A stretch of 64,000 bases of DNA from Pleurostoma richardsiae (Eukaryota; Ascomycota; Sordariomycetes; Calosphaeriales; Pleurostomataceae), in the NCBI GenBank assembly GCA_030052745.1, contig JANBVO010000018.1, positions 186,001 through 250,000 of the forward strand, read 5' to 3'. The translations under genes were made by a program, and so were the position numbers. The notes under the pieces are model-generated. The model saw only the letters and a list, made by a program, of their open reading frames with translations, did no database searches and was not told where the DNA came from. Positions 33,761 to 46,900 of the stretch are shown here, one piece after another (positions within the stretch are counted from its first letter, which is position 1; each line of letters begins with the position of its first letter).

Positions 33761-35605
33761 AGTGTAGACGTGATAGACACGAGTAAAATTCCAGCGGAGG
33801 AATGCAATGAAGCGAAGCAATGCTGTAAAAGCCCGAGAAGAATCTCGCACCCGACGACTTCCAGAGTCTCTTGGGAAAGGAACGTCACACAATTACAATG
33901 GGTATAATGCGAGCAACAACCGCTGATAGGAAAGATGTACAACCGAACGCAGTCTATGTGAACGGAAAAGAAAGACGGAGAGGCTTCAACGAGACAAGAT
34001 ACGGGCCTCGCGAAAGAGCGGAGACAGTCGGCCTTATCAAGGCATCGAAACTCACACTATTTCCCACCATCGTGGACTGCCGGCAGTATCACACAATATC
34101 CAGCCGCCTAGAAGATAGTCAAGCCATAGCAATTCTCCGATGCAGGTGCTAGCGGTGAATGTGAAGTCCAGGTGGATGAATTCATCTGGTTCCTGATAGG
34201 GTCTCGTGAGGACTATCCCAGGGGCCCGAGCAGAACGGGAAAGGTGGATGTGGCCAAATATCCAGTCAGAGCGGGAGCTCAGACGGTGGACGACTGCATG
34301 CGGCAGTCCTGTTCGACGGCCTGCATACAAGCGCGCCGGAGGACACGTTGGTGGCATAGAAGGCATGGCCATCCAGGGCGCCAATGTATTAATCGACTGA
34401 GAACCGGCAGATCGCTTCGACATACAACTAAGTAGCGAACGGCGATTGGCTGCTCTCTTCTCTTGCGTTTGCCGACCACCTGCAGCGACCTGCGGGGTTG
34501 GTTAACGTCGAGGTCGCAGGATGCTTGAGCACACCGTCTCAGATCCTGCGTACTTCATGCCGCATGCCCTTGGATGCAGAAAATGCGCCTGTCAGCACGC
34601 TGTAACTGGTGGTCATTGCATCTTCGGCTATTCAACCAGAAGCACATCGATTTCTCGCCAGAGCGCAGTATCGCATGGGCAGATAGATGAGCCACTACAC
34701 TGACTGTAGCAGCAGGCCGTCGCGGAGGCACTGTGACCACGCCATTATCTGCGGTGAGTCGAGGACCAGGGACCTTGGGCCGCATCAAAGAGGCCCATTG
34801 GTAAGGGGAGAGCAGAATCGATAGCCTCCCACGGAGGCCACGGCTGTTTCCGATCGCGTGGTCAAGAGCGCTTCGACCCTGAGATTTTGGTTCCTGACTA
34901 GCACGAACTGAGGAACCATGGGATCTGGTCCGGGGAAAATCGTGAATTCGTGATGGAGATTGGAGAGAGAGATGAGGTGTGATGGCTGGGCGCTTAACAG
35001 CATGAGCGGATCCACCCAGCTGATAGGGCATCGGGAGCTATCCCGCTTTGGGGGACTTTGGCTAAACAGCCCTGATCTCGATCTGATCTAGCGCGGGCGC
35101 TTAATTCCAGAGACTAACCAGAATCAAGACATCGGACACAAACATACAGATCTCCCGCAGAACTCCGAACATCCACCTCTGGATTTGTATGTGCGGGTTA
35201 GAGCACGCGCATGGCGTTGGCCATTTCGGGCATCCGAAGACGTGTGCATCGGAGATTCTGAGCTGTCTAGGAAAGTTGCCGCTGCCGCTGTGCTTCGTCT
35301 TTCCTATTTCGTCGCGTTGCCCTGACGTATCATGGAAGGGATCATGGAGAGCTTCCAGGTTGCCAGGGCCAAGTGGCGGCAAGATGCACTTCAATAGACT
35401 ACATGTCTCTCATGTCTGTCCAACACTCTGGATTCCACGGAGGTTGAGATCTCGCAGCCGCTACAAGGTTGGACTCGATGATACTCTGGCTACGTGACGG
35501 CAGACGCCGAGAGATCACAGCCTCCCAACCATAACGCCAATGATTTCTCTGTCCGTCAACGCCTGGCATTCATCGTGTGATTCCTCTCCCCTGGATTCAC
35601 GGAGC
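33761..35605. other. Intergenic region
   Basis: About 1.8 kb between two minus-strand genes. It must contain the paralogue A promoter near 33761. The largest open frame (about 158 codons near 34.6-35.0 kb) has no start context, domain or bias that I trust. No gene was called. Confidence 0.45.
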
Positions 35606-36619
35606 TCAACTAACAACAACATTGGTCCCCTTGACACTGAATCCCGTCTCGAACAAGCACCTTCCGGCGTCGCAGTCTGCATGGAACACCAGCGAGCCGC
35701 CGCCCTCCACACTCGTGGCGCCCCCTGGAGCTGTGACGCCATAGTCACCCGTCTTGATCAAGGAACCGCTCTCGGTCCTTACGTACGGTCCCAGCACACC
35801 GTCCGAGGAGACAGCGTACTTGACGTCGTACTCCTGCGTGTCCCAGCAGTGGCTGCTGAAGAACAGGATGTACTTGCCATCCGCTGTCCGTACCAGGCTC
35901 GGCGCCTCCACCAGCGGGCCATCCGCATCCGTGCGGTCCAGTATCTGCACAGGCTGACCCACGGGCGTGGTACCATCTGCCGCTAGTTCCAGCAGCATGA
36001 TTGGCGTGGGCACGATGGGCGCCTTGGTGTTGCCGCAGCTGCCACCGTGGCCGATGCTGTTGCCATCGATCTTATAGACGACATAGCGCTTCCCAGTGGC
36101 CGCGTCGACGAACCCTGATGGGTCAATGGCTCCGCCTGCATCGATGTGACAGACGAGAGGCTCGTCGTGCGGCTGGTAGGGACCCACAATGGACTTGGCC
36201 GTGGCAACGCCCACGCAGTGGTGTGCCGTGTTGTTGGCCAGCTCGCCGGAGTAGTACATGACGTAGGTCCCGCCGGTTGTCCGCCGGACGTCTGGGGCCC
36301 ACGTATTCTTGCCGTCGGTCCACGACCCGGGGTCGGGGAGGACATCCTCGTCGAGGTATGTCCACGGACCGCCCGGAGCGGGTGCCTTAGCGGTCTGGGC
36401 ATTCTTCCCGTTTCCGGCGGTCGCGAAGGCGTACCACGTGCCGTCTGTGTCTCGCATGATCGATGGGTCGGGGAAGCTCTGGCTTAGCAAGGGGCTCTTG
36501 GTAGCCGCCCTTGAGTCCAGCGCAAAGATCGGCCTGTCGGTGGGAGCGGCATCTATGCCCCGTGTGACGAGGAGTAGCTCAAGGAGCCCAATTGGCAGAA
36601 GCCGGCGGAGAGATATCAT
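35606..36619 (-). CDS. Secreted glycoside hydrolase family 43 enzyme
   Basis: A single exon of 337 residues with ATG at 36619. A signal peptide (LLPIGLLELLLVTRGIDA) precedes one five-bladed beta-propeller domain. The three GH43 carboxylates are visible: general base D51 in SFPDPSIMRD, the pKa-modulating D166 in AIDPSGFVD, and general acid E238 in VEAPSLVR. Also typical are WAPDVRR and TYVMYYSGE. GH43 enzymes cut arabinan, arabinoxylan or xylo-oligosaccharides with inversion. The lack of an extra C-terminal beta-sandwich domain fits compact arabinanase or beta-xylosidase members, but the substrate cannot be assigned. The presence of the enzyme suggests a plant-associated or saprotrophic lifestyle. 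Confidence 0.92.
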   Translation of the reverse strand: MISLRRLLPIGLLELLLVTRGIDAAPTDRPIFALDSRAATKSPLLSQSFPDPSIMRDTDGTWYAFATAGNGKNAQTAKAPAPGGPWTYLDEDVLPDPGSWTDGKNTWAPDVRRTTGGTYVMYYSGELANNTAHHCVGVATAKSIVGPYQPHDEPLVCHIDAGGAIDPSGFVDAATGKRYVVYKIDGNSIGHGGSCGNTKAPIVPTPIMLLELAADGTTPVGQPVQILDRTDADGPLVEAPSLVRTADGKYILFFSSHCWDTQEYDVKYAVSSDGVLGPYVRTESGSLIKTGDYGVTAPGGATSVEGGGSLVFHADCDAGRCLFETGFSVKGTNVVVS

Positions 36620-37887
36620 GCTTGTAGGTCTGTTGTGTAATGTTTCCTGCTGATGATTCTCTGAGCCGAACAGTGAGGTGTCACAGGACACTTGCGACGA
36701 TTTAAGTAGCAACGGTGATAGAAGCTCTCAGGACGATGTGAGGTCATCAGGACAGCTTCATACATTGTAAAGAGACACAGCCTCTTCCTATGAGCCTGAC
36801 GGGCTCTTGGCAGAGATCGACTGCCAGCGAATCCTGCGATGAGGTAAGACTCTGGCTGACTCCTCAACTAGAAGTCTAGGCATCTTATACAAGACCGAAG
36901 TCGGCTATATATCGACGCTCCTGAAGGGTCGCCTGGGATTGCTTCTATTGCCGGTCTCGAGCTTTAGACACGGCAATCGGATCCCACCATCCATCATTAG
37001 GCTGCCGTGCGTCCCATTAAGTCTGTATATCATCTCAGCGATATTCATATCAAAGAGGAATATCCCGAGTCTCGTCGTAGCGCTGTATGGTGTACTCATT
37101 CGGTGCCGGAATCTGGCAATGACCCTTTCAGTCTCAGTTTGTGGCTAGGCTCATCAACCATCTACCCACGGGCAGGGGAGAAATGGGAGAGAATGGTTCT
37201 GGAAGTCAGCAAAGAGCTGACGCGAGGCTTCTGGACCATCATCCTGCCGCTGTTCCTATTTAGACCACTCAATTGGCATGATTGGCCAAACTGCTCCCCG
37301 CGTAGTCTTGTATGGGTAAAGGAATGCCGCGGAGTCAGCGCTCCGCCTCGATCCTCCAGTGATCAATCCCCAAGGCTTCATAGCCTGGTTCACCTCCTGC
37401 TATATGATCCTCCTATAAGGCGATCTGCGGCTGGAACCCGAGGCAGCTGGGTCCTCCGCAGATCTTTACAACTACCGGCTACGTGGACCCGCCTCTTTGG
37501 GTCTTGTGTCGGGCTGATGCTGACGGGCTGACATGAAACGAAACATTCAGCCGAAAGATTGCGGCAGGAAGAGAAACATGGAATGGAAGCAGAAGGTCAG
37601 AGAGACAAAGCAGCTCCCGCAGCTCCAGTCCAGCAAGTACGTCTTGTCACGATGTAAGCCTGCACTTTGATATATCGCGCCATTTTGAGAACTCTGAATA
37701 TTTTTGATTGCCATGTCGATGGGACCGTATCTACGCCGACACTATGTTCGTGGAGACACCAACCGGAACGCCTTTTTCCTGACCGCCCTTCGATCTACAC
37801 AGCAAAACGCCACCGAGAAGACAACCTATAAATCATATAACGACGCATGACCGTGGTACCGATAACGCAGCAGACAAGGAACGCGAC
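36620..37887. other. Intergenic region upstream of the GH43 gene
   Basis: About 1.3 kb between two minus-strand genes. It presumably holds the GH43 promoter (a TATATAT stretch lies near 36905) and the CBF5 3' UTR. A plus-strand frame at 37007-37531 has no proper start or domain and was rejected. Confidence 0.45.
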
Positions 37888-39637
37888 TTAGTCGCTATCT
37901 TCGTCGTCGTTCTCGGCTGCAGCCTTCTTCTTCTCCTTCTTCTCCTTCTTCCGCCGCTTGCGCTCCGCCCGCTCCTCCGGGGTCTCGTTGCTGTGCTTCT
38001 TGCGCTTCTTGTCGCCGTCAGCGGCCTCGGTGGCCTCATCTGGCTTGGCCGGCTTAGCGGGCAACGATGAAACCGGAGAGGCGGCGGTAACATGGGTCAC
38101 GACGGCAAATCCGGTGGAAGATGCCTCAATCGCCGCTGGTGAAGCATTGTAGTCCTTGTATGTCTGAGTCCACTTCGCAGGAGTCTCAGCGTTCGGCTGG
38201 CCATACTTGTCGAGCTTGCCATCCGCCTTGAGCTTCTTCTTCTCGACGGCCGTAGGGCCCAGACCCCAGCGGCGAGGGTACAAGTCGCGCTCCATGATGC
38301 ATCGCTTCACCTTGGCGACCACGCCATGATCGCACGTAGAGATCTCCACTGTAGACATCTGAGCAATACCAATGGCAATGGCCTCACCCTTCGTTGTCAT
38401 GAGCACAACCTCCTCGTGAAGCTCAATATCGGACTCTATAGACATCATCAGCTGTGGGTTCCAAGAGTGGTGGCAAGGAAATCAACGTACCGTATCGAAG
38501 CAGTCCAGGCAGCATCAGCTTCGCACCATAACAAACAGCGTTGACAGCGCTATCCTTAACGACCAGCCGCTTGTAGCCAGTGAGGAGACTCTCGAGGGGT
38601 TGAATAACCTTTCTCAAATAGGACTCATCCCTAGTGTTGTCCAACAGCCACTGAGCATCCAGAACATCGTGAAGAGTAACAAGATTCTTGGTTTCGTCCA
38701 TAGCCCCAGATCGAACACGTCGAAGCTCCTGCATGTGCGCACCGACACCCAGAAGCAGACCAAGATGAACGCAGAGAGTACGAATATAAGTACCGGCCTC
38801 GCAGCTGACCCAGAACACGCCAAGATGGCGATCGTTGTCGAACTCGATGAGCTTGCTTTCGAAAATGCTTCGGATTCTGAGCTGCCGCTTCACGGCGGAG
38901 ATCAGAGGGGGCCGCTGGAAGAGAGCACCCGTGAGTAGCTCCAACGCACGGGCGAACTCGGCCTCGCCACCAGGAACCTTGTCGTGAAGACGAATGACAC
39001 AGACATACTCCTTTCCGGCACCCTGTTGCGACTTGACCAACCGCGTAGCCCGGTCAATGCACACAATCAAACAGCCAGTAACTTTCGGGTCTGGATTTTT
39101 CAGAGTCAGCGATAGGCCCAGATTATATGGGAACTGAGGGATGAAAGAGAATGCAGGTTGATAAACCTAAAAGAAGTCGTTGACGCAGATGCACTGCATC
39201 GGTAAAGAAAATCGGACAAGTACCTACCCAGAGTTCCACTGTGACCAGTCTTGTCGCAGCGAAGTATGCGCTTCACCCAGGCAACAACCTCATGGGACGA
39301 GGGGTTCGCAGGCTTGTCCAGATTGATGACACCCGAGGAGATGTAGGACTTGATGTCGCGATTCAAGGGCGAGCTTCCATTGGGGATCGGGGTGAAGTGA
39401 CCGGTGCGAACCAAGACTGCGCAGCACAAAAGTCAACAGAGATCTTCTTGCGACACCCTCGGCATATTGCAGAGAGAAGAGCAGCGTCGCGGGGACGGGA
39501 GATGAGCTCAACCTACGCTGGGTGTAGTTCTTGAGCAGAAACGGCCAGTTGCTGGCGTCGACAGCCGGCGCGGTCGCCTCAGGCTTGATGACCTGGTCCT
39601 CGCCCTTCTCCCGCTGAACCAACGCCAACTCTGCCAT
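37888..39637 (-). CDS. CBF5: H/ACA snoRNP pseudouridine synthase Cbf5 (dyskerin)
   Basis: Four exons, 39637-39517, 39416-39228, 39090-38491 and 38435-37888, with introns of 100, 137 and 55 nt; 485 residues, the usual length. The N-terminal extension leads into [20 protein letters not shown]. The TruB catalytic motif [16 protein letters not shown] has its nucleophilic Asp104 encoded across the second splice junction. [17 protein letters not shown] and [16 protein letters not shown] complete the catalytic fold. The PUA domain starts around [20 protein letters not shown]. The chain ends in a nucleolar-type Lys-rich tail (KKRKKHSNE, then [13 protein letters not shown]). Cbf5 isomerises uridines in rRNA and snRNA with Nop10, Nhp2 and Gar1, guided by H/ACA RNAs. 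Confidence 0.97.
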
Positions 39638-40815
39638 CTTGGAAACTTCGAACCTGCGAGGGCTTGCAGCTCTGGAAACCGGTTCGGTTGGCGACACGAG
39701 GGACGATCGTGTCTTTGGAGGCCCGAGTCTGTGATTGAAAGCTGCCAAATTTTTTCCTGAAGAGCTTGTGGGGTGAAAGCTAAACGGAAAAATCTCCCAA
39801 TTCACTCTCTAGGCCCGATGTGGATTAGCGCGGCTGCGGCGCTCCTCGAGAATAGAGGCACTTCAACCTCGAAGCACGGACCAACGAGAGCCCAATTGTA
39901 TTGTCGGGCATGTATTAATGGGTTTTCAACGCACCGAAGTACAAAGTGAGAAGAAGGTGACAAGATATGTGACACTTATATCACCGATAAGGTAACTGCT
40001 TCAATGGAGTACAATGTGATACCGACCCGGCTTGCAACCCTCCTAACTAGGCCTGACGGGACTGTCCTCTGCAGCTCTCGGCAGACACTGTGAATGGAAC
40101 CACCCTGGGATCATCTCGGGCGGAAAGCTCATACTAAACGTCGTCTCGGAAAGACTGAGTGAGCGCACAATGCCAGCTCCATTGACATACACTACTGGGC
40201 CGTCATCATTGAGACAAGGGTCGTTCTGTGCCACAGATTAAGGTGAGACAAGCCGTCAGGTTTGTCACCCGTGGTGCCGAGGAATATTCTGCTTGATATT
40301 CTTCCACCGTCAGTCTCCCGTGGCGGGGTTTCTAGATGCATCCTCGATACCCCTGTCTCACATCATGCAAGGAATAACATCTAAGGCGATAGTAGCATGT
40401 GTAGAATGTATATATGTACGATAGGATGCTGTATGCAGCCCAGCTGACATTATTACCTAGAAAGAAGGGAAGATGACAGTGACATGCAAGGAAAGCTGTC
40501 AAGCTAAGAAAGCCTCAAGGGAAGGATGGAAAACTGTCGTCTCAACCATATACAACCAGTGCCGGCGCTCCTCCCAGTGGGCACGACTCGTTCCGTTTGA
40601 TCCAGACGCATCAGGGCGGTATGACCCCATCCCGTATTCGCAAAAGAAAAAGAGACTGTGGGCCGACAGTAGGTATCATGGGGGCTCCGGAACTCCAGGC
40701 TACTAGAATGAAAAAGAGAAAATGGCGAAGAGGAAGGGGTGTGGCCAGCAAGGGCCGAGTTCCTCCAAGCTGACCGAAAGTACACATTAGCTGCCGCCAA
40801 ATGAACGGACAATCT
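39638..40815. other. Intergenic region upstream of CBF5
   Basis: About 1.2 kb between two minus-strand genes. It contains the CBF5 promoter and the 3' flank of paralogue B. No additional gene was recognised. Confidence 0.5.
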
Positions 40816-42331
40816 TCACAAGGCGTTTCCCCGCCGGGCATCCTCCTCCGTCAGACCGGCGTGCCTGATAGACTCCGGAGGCGAGTGCCTCCCATAGCCC
40901 GGGTGCTGCAACACCGGCGCCTGAGACGGCGGCATCGGCATCTGGTTGCTGTTGCCGTACCCGCCCGCGCTGTCCACCTCATGCATCTCATAGCTGTCTT
41001 GCGCCTGCTTGCCCTTGCCCTCACCAAGGCTCGGGTACGACGCCTGCGAGCGCATGCTCGGCGTGTCGCCGCCAAGAGCAAGGCCGATCTCGACGTTTCG
41101 CGCTTGCTGCTGCTGCTGCTGCTGCTGCGGATACTGCTGCGCCTGCTGGTGGTCGTGCAAGTCCTGCATCATCTTCTCCTGCGCCGACGACGGGAACCCG
41201 TGGTGGAAGCTCGAGGGGAAGCTCTGCGGCCACGCCATGCTGGGCTGGTCGCTGGCGCTGACGGGACTGTTGTGCAGCGACACGTAGGGCGAGAAGTACC
41301 GCGGCGCCTCGGAGCCGGCCGAGATGGGCGAGTCGTCCCAGCTGCGCAGGGGCTTCTGGCTCAGCGGCGTGTCGTGCAGCTCGGCGTTGCGCGGGTTGAC
41401 GAGGCCTCCCTGCGGCGCCCAGGACGGCCCGGGCTGCTTCTGGCGCATCTCCAGTCTGCGCAGGAAGGCGCGCCGGCGGCGCTTGCCGTTCCAAACGACG
41501 CAGAAGCCGGCAAGGAAGAGGAGGAATACGAAGCCGCCGACGGCGATGCCGACCTTTCCGGCGAGCGAGATCGGGCCGCTGTCGGTCGCGATCGATGCAT
41601 AGGAGGGCGAGGCTGAGGGGCTCGTGATGTTCATAGGGACGGTCGAGAATGGTGACCCCTTCACAGAGAGGGTGGATCCGACACTAGGTTCCTGCTGGCA
41701 GCCTGCGTCGAGCATGGTGAGGAAGTTATTGAGGTAGTGCTCGTCCCCTGCGGTCAAACAGGCGGAGCACTTCGGGACCTGAACGCTGACCCAGCTATTG
41801 CAGTAGTCGTATGCGCCTGTGGACGTCGTGAAGTTCTCCCACTCCAAAGCGTCTTTAAGGGGCCCACAGGCTGGGCTGGGCGATAGTCAGCTCCTGTGAC
41901 CTCTAAGGAATGGTTATGATAGAGGACTAGTACATACCCCGTAATGCAAGGATTGTCACCAGCATTCTTGTTCCCAGGATCACCGAAGACGCACCACGAG
42001 ATGGCGAATCGAAGGTTGTCTGGACGGGTCATATCAGTGACTAGACGTGGGTAAGTACCCGAAGCTCTCACATACATAGCAGCCACTGAAGATCAGTCTG
42101 TCCTTGGCTGGAGTAGGTGCTGCTCAGCTCGCAGTTGGTGCACGACTCGAAGACCACTCCAGCCGAGGCGCTGTACTGGCTCTCGTCGCAGGTGATCTCG
42201 GACCCAGTCGTTGAGGTCAAGACATTGCCGCAGTATGTCCCGCATGGTGAGGCAGGAGCGACGAGCAGAGCCGTCGTGGAGGACGCAGCGAGCGCAGTGC
42301 TCACGAAGAGACGCCTTGCCGCTCTTGCCAT
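40816..42331 (-). CDS. Cys-rich single-pass membrane protein, paralogue B
   Basis: Three exons, 42331-42076, 42019-41939 and 41876-40816, with introns of 56 and 62 nt; 465 residues. The signal peptide (RRLFVSTALAASSTTALL) leads into an ectodomain with the same skeleton as paralogues A and C: PCGTYC, EITC, CTNC, WLLYNLRF, NPCIT, ACGPL, CSAC and LDAGCQQEP. One membrane segment lies at about 218-241 (VGIAVGGFVFLLFLAGFCVV), followed by GKRRRR. The cytosolic tail of about 220 residues is Gln/Pro/Ser-rich, with an eight-residue polyglutamine (41105-41128). Intron 1 (WLL/YNLR) is shared with A and C. The second intron is not: it sits in the CITGPACGPL segment instead of the later YLN site. This is the most diverged of the three paralogues. 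Confidence 0.85.
41105..41128. repeat. (TGC)8 tract encoding polyglutamine
   Basis: Eight uninterrupted TGC units on the plus strand read as eight CAG-type Gln codons in the tail of paralogue B. The length is likely to vary between strains. Confidence 0.9.
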
Positions 42332-43985
42332 TGTGCGCGGGCACGGGTACACGATCTTTCGCAATTTCTCGTTTGGTATATTCGGGGAAAGAGTGACGGC
42401 CAAGGGCAGAAGAAGCTGGGTTCTTATCGCCACTTGAGGTGTCGCCGGTACATCACGGCCACGGGGAGGATGCGTGCGTTGGTAGCACAGGTGCAAGCTT
42501 TGATGTCAGAAGCTCCCTCGGGCGCTGGTCTCGGAGCTGACAAGGCCGCAGCGGTATATATCGTGAAAAGATGGATGCGAAAAAGTCAGTGCTGTTGCTG
42601 TCGTGCTGCGTTTTAGCGCTCAGCGTGCGATGTTGCAGGGTGACGATACAGATGATGCAGCACCCAGATATCCAACGCGTGTGATAGTGACAGGACTCCC
42701 ATCAGAAACTCGGCAGCACAACGGGACTTGGAGAAGGAAGTCCCCGATGGTGCGCGCACTCGTATCATGGTATGTGACATGCTGCCCTTTCCGACCCCAA
42801 TCACACCGCAGAGCACACGGCCAGATCCCTCTGGGGGCGGGGGGGAAGACTGTCATCACCACCATTCCGTGGCGGTCGTCGGCCACTAGAAAGCGGGAAG
42901 GGCCCGCTAGGAGGCCCGGTTGCATGCAAGTGCCCAGCAGCAATGCAGGTGATTGACCACTAGGAGTCCAAGGGTCGCCCAACCAAGCTGCAAGGTCCCC
43001 TGCAACTATTCACATCTGTTAAGGTCTCGACATGCAGCTCCCCCAGCTGATTGGTGCTGATGCTGCTTGGCCGCTTTTACCGGTCGCGCCCTCTTACCCG
43101 AAGAGGCAGGGCTGATGATCCCGCAGGGATTATGGTGATGGATGCTGGGCCGGATTGGCCAGACGGCACTTTGTGTTGGCCCCCAAAGGAAGCCCCCGAG
43201 CAAACCTGCCTTCTCTTTCTGTGAAAGGCGGTGGGCTACGTTGGTCTTCGGATGGAGGGCATCGAATGTTTGCCCAGTCTGCCGGCCTCTTCCGTGTCTG
43301 CAGCCGGAACGAGCGGGCAACTGACCCGGTCGATGTAGCCATAGCCAATGCGCGGCTAAGTTGCTAGACCTAGGGCTGTCTTCAGGGGCTGGGACAGTTA
43401 GTTAGCGGGCTGAAGGTGCTGAGATCTCACGGGATCCTAGCCGTTTGGCTCGTTAACATCGCGATCTGGGCTGAGCAATTCATTACGGCCCGCCCAAATG
43501 CCCACACCACCTCGAACGGCCTTCGAAGAATCTAACCGTGATGGATATCTCGCCAACAGAGCCTCCTTTAATACCCGTCCAGAGGTTGTCTAACACCTTC
43601 AAGATCGTGTCTCTGCGAATCACAGGGCGCAAAGTAAATCAAGTTATTTGGCCCCTACTTAGCTCCCACGACTCCTGCTAAAGCAGTTCTACCCTAATAA
43701 TTAACCGTTGCTCTCATGATACTACAACAAAAGAAACACTGCGGAGCAGTATAATCGCCTGGCGGCAGGGTCCAGGATAGATCAACCAAACTCAAGACCG
43801 TAGTGCCATGAATCCATGATATCCGAGCTCCCACGTCTGTCCTGTTTTGCAATGACTTCACGCCGTCATGCCATATCCGGATTTCCATTCTCATCATAAG
43901 ACGCTCATCAACGCCTCAAAAACTCCACGCTGTAACTGAAAAGAATGTTGCGAAAAAGTGTCTGGCGCATTGACCAAAGAAGGTG
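42332..43985. other. Intergenic region
   Basis: About 1.65 kb between two minus-strand genes. The left part holds the paralogue B promoter, with TATATA at about 42556. The right part, richer in A/T, is likely the amidase 3' UTR. No gene was recognised. Confidence 0.5.
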
Positions 43986-46900
43986 TTACCAGACAGCACT
44001 CTTTGGCCTCTCCGGCTCAAGGGAAGCCATGCCATTGTCTAGGGTTTTTAAAAGTCCAAAGTCACCGCTGACTGATGGATCTGAGTTTGCTGAGCCTAAT
44101 GCCACCTCGAGATCGGGCAAATACATTGCCTTCGGTGTCGCTGGTTCGAACAATCGAGGTGGTGGTGTCGCCGGAGATCCACTCGGCGTGGCGAGCGTCT
44201 TGATAGACGAGCCACTGATCGTAGGGCATGAGTCCGTCGAGTCAGCTGAAGCGTCTGTCTCTAGCGACGGTCGTGTTAGGTTGGTGCTGTCATCTCTCTG
44301 CGTCGAGGATGGTGGTGCGGTTGCTTTCTCAAAGCTTCCGGCGGGAGAAGTATGTCCCGACCGAGAAGCAGGTGAACCTCTGGTCCTATTTGGAAGAGTT
44401 GCCATCGTCTCCTTACCCGGAGAATTCTGCCTACCTTTTGGAGACGAGGAGGAACCATGCGCAGGTGACGCACCATTTTGTTGGCCCACGGGCGGAGAGT
44501 TCTTGGGGTCAGGAGGTTGGTGATTGTGACGACATCTATGTACCGGGCAGCCCGGAGCGATCATGGTGATCTCAGCAACAATGTCTTCTGGATCTATGAC
44601 TCGGCTGGGGCCACGAGATCCATGACTTTGCCTATCTGGAGAGATGCCATTGCCCTGTGAGCTACGCTGCATGGAATCCCGTCTGAGAGACTCGACGCGC
44701 TTGTCCGCGGGCCCTCCATTGTCGGGTGGAGATGGCTTTCCAGATGGCGGCTCGGAAGGGCGACGTCTCCCACGGCTGCCAGACCTAGAGTCTTGTTGTT
44801 CCATGGCTTCCCCCATGAACCTGGCAACTTCGGACCAAATAATCGTCCTCGTCTCATCAGGCTCGATGTGTGCTGTCGGAATGTCACCCGGCCGCGCAAA
44901 GACGCCTGTAGACCGAGAGGGTGGTCGATCGTCAGGTCTGTTTAATGACGCAGATCTTCCATGCTTGTCAACACCGGGACCAGGCGATGCAACTCCGTTG
45001 ACGCCTATGCTGTGGTTCAAGCGACTGCTAGGTCTGTTCAGGATGTCGGTTTGTGGACGTTCAATGACATCGGGGAAAATGCTGGGGCTGGCAGCAATCG
45101 GGATAGATGTGCGGGAAAGATTCAATGCACGATCCCCAACCGCCTGGTCATCTATCGGCACACCTGTGCGGCTAGCATTGCGGGACTTGGGCGATCGTGG
45201 CCTCTCAGGAAAAGTTCCATTGGAACGCTGGGCATATTCCTGTCTGTCCATTGCCGAACCGGGCCGGTTTCTGAGAGCTTCTAGTCTTTGAGCGATTGCC
45301 TCGATGTCTGGCCGCTCCGTCTCAGAGAGTCGGCGGTCCTCCGGACGCCCCGACCGGCTTGCGTTACGCGACTTGGGAGACGTAGGTCTCGGCGGATGGT
45401 TTACGTCAGGAGCGGCAGACTTGGTCTCCTTCCTGTCTGTTCCTCTTTCCCGGGCTCTGGACCTGCCGGACGCGCTAGATTTGCTAGAGCGGGAACTACC
45501 CTCAGAAGTTGCTGAACGAGCATATTTCATCTCGGCAGCAGGCGTTTTCCTGGCATGCTCTCCACCGTCCTGGACGCCAAAGGAGCGACTAAGCGAGCCA
45601 TGATGGCCTGAGGTTTCAGACATCATTGGCGTCCATCTAGGCTCAATAGGTGTCTGGAGGAGAGTTGACGAAGGCACCCAGAAAAACTTGGCTGATAAGG
45701 GATCTTCCTCTTGAGAAGCAGACATGGGAGTCACCTGGTCGTGGCTGATTGAGACATTCCCGCCATATATGCGGACGTCTTCCGTCGCGCTGTCGTGAGG
45801 ATAGGGAGTCGCAGCGTGTTCCTTTGTCGGTCTACTCCCAACGGAGGTAGGGATGATCAACTTTGGTCTCATTGCTTGAGGGGTTGGGCTAGGTGCGGTA
45901 GGAGTCGGTATTGTTGGACTCTCTTCAATTGTTGCAGACATGGACTGTTGGCGTCGATGCGAGCTGGTGGGTATCTCGATTTTCGGAGACATTGGGCGTT
46001 GCTTCTTCTTCGGCTCTGCAGTAGAGTCCTTGGGCGAATTGTTGGATTGTTCAGGAGAAGTTCTGGGCGATGGTTTTGCTGGCTTCTCAGATGCCTTGGA
46101 TGATTTGCCGTCCGAAGGACCGGGCGGCTTCTGAGAATGAGGCGCCTTCTGGGACCCGACCTCCGATCCCTCGCCATCAGGACGATAAACCATCTTGGCA
46201 AAGGGAGCATCCTCGGTATCCACAATCAGGAGCTCCTTGACTCCGCGTCCAAGCAGGCCATAGACGTTGACCTCTCCGGACCGGATGCCGATCACAGCAC
46301 TCGTACCGGCGTAGACAACATCGTCCTCCATACCGGTGCGATTGCAGAAAACGACAATGATCTCATCATCACTCTCGTTGCGAATGAGAGGCTCAAGGCG
46401 TTGCACCCAGTAAGTCAGGGTCTCCATGTCGGGCTCTTGAGGCATGCGACTGAACATTCGGCTATCCTCACGTGTGAGCCATGACATTGTGATAATCACA
46501 AGATTCGCTTCCATTTCAAGGATGTGGAAAGCAAACTCGAATGCATGCCACGGCGCTTCAAATCTATACGGGCTATTGAGCATGTCAGCATTCCTCTGGT
46601 GCTCCCAATGCAGGTAATTGAAGGTAACGAACTTGAGATCCATGCCTGTGACCATGTTAGCAGCCGCTTGATTCTATGGGAAGTCCGGAGGAGATCAAGG
46701 GGAAAGCTTACAGATTCCAAGAGCAGTATGGCCGAGGCCGGGGATGTATCCTTGGAAGAAGCCATCTCTACCCTCTAGCGCCCATGTCTCGTCGATCTGG
46801 TACAGGAAACTCTTGCGATAGTTGCCGACAGTCTCACCGTCGCCGTTGACAACGATGGCTGAGTTGTAATACTCTGGACCGGTAGGCCATTTTGGCGAGG

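Noticed and set aside
37007-37531. A 174-codon plus-strand frame upstream of the GH43 gene
   Set aside because: It lacks an ATG at its reported beginning and shows no family features. It lies in the likely GH43 promoter.
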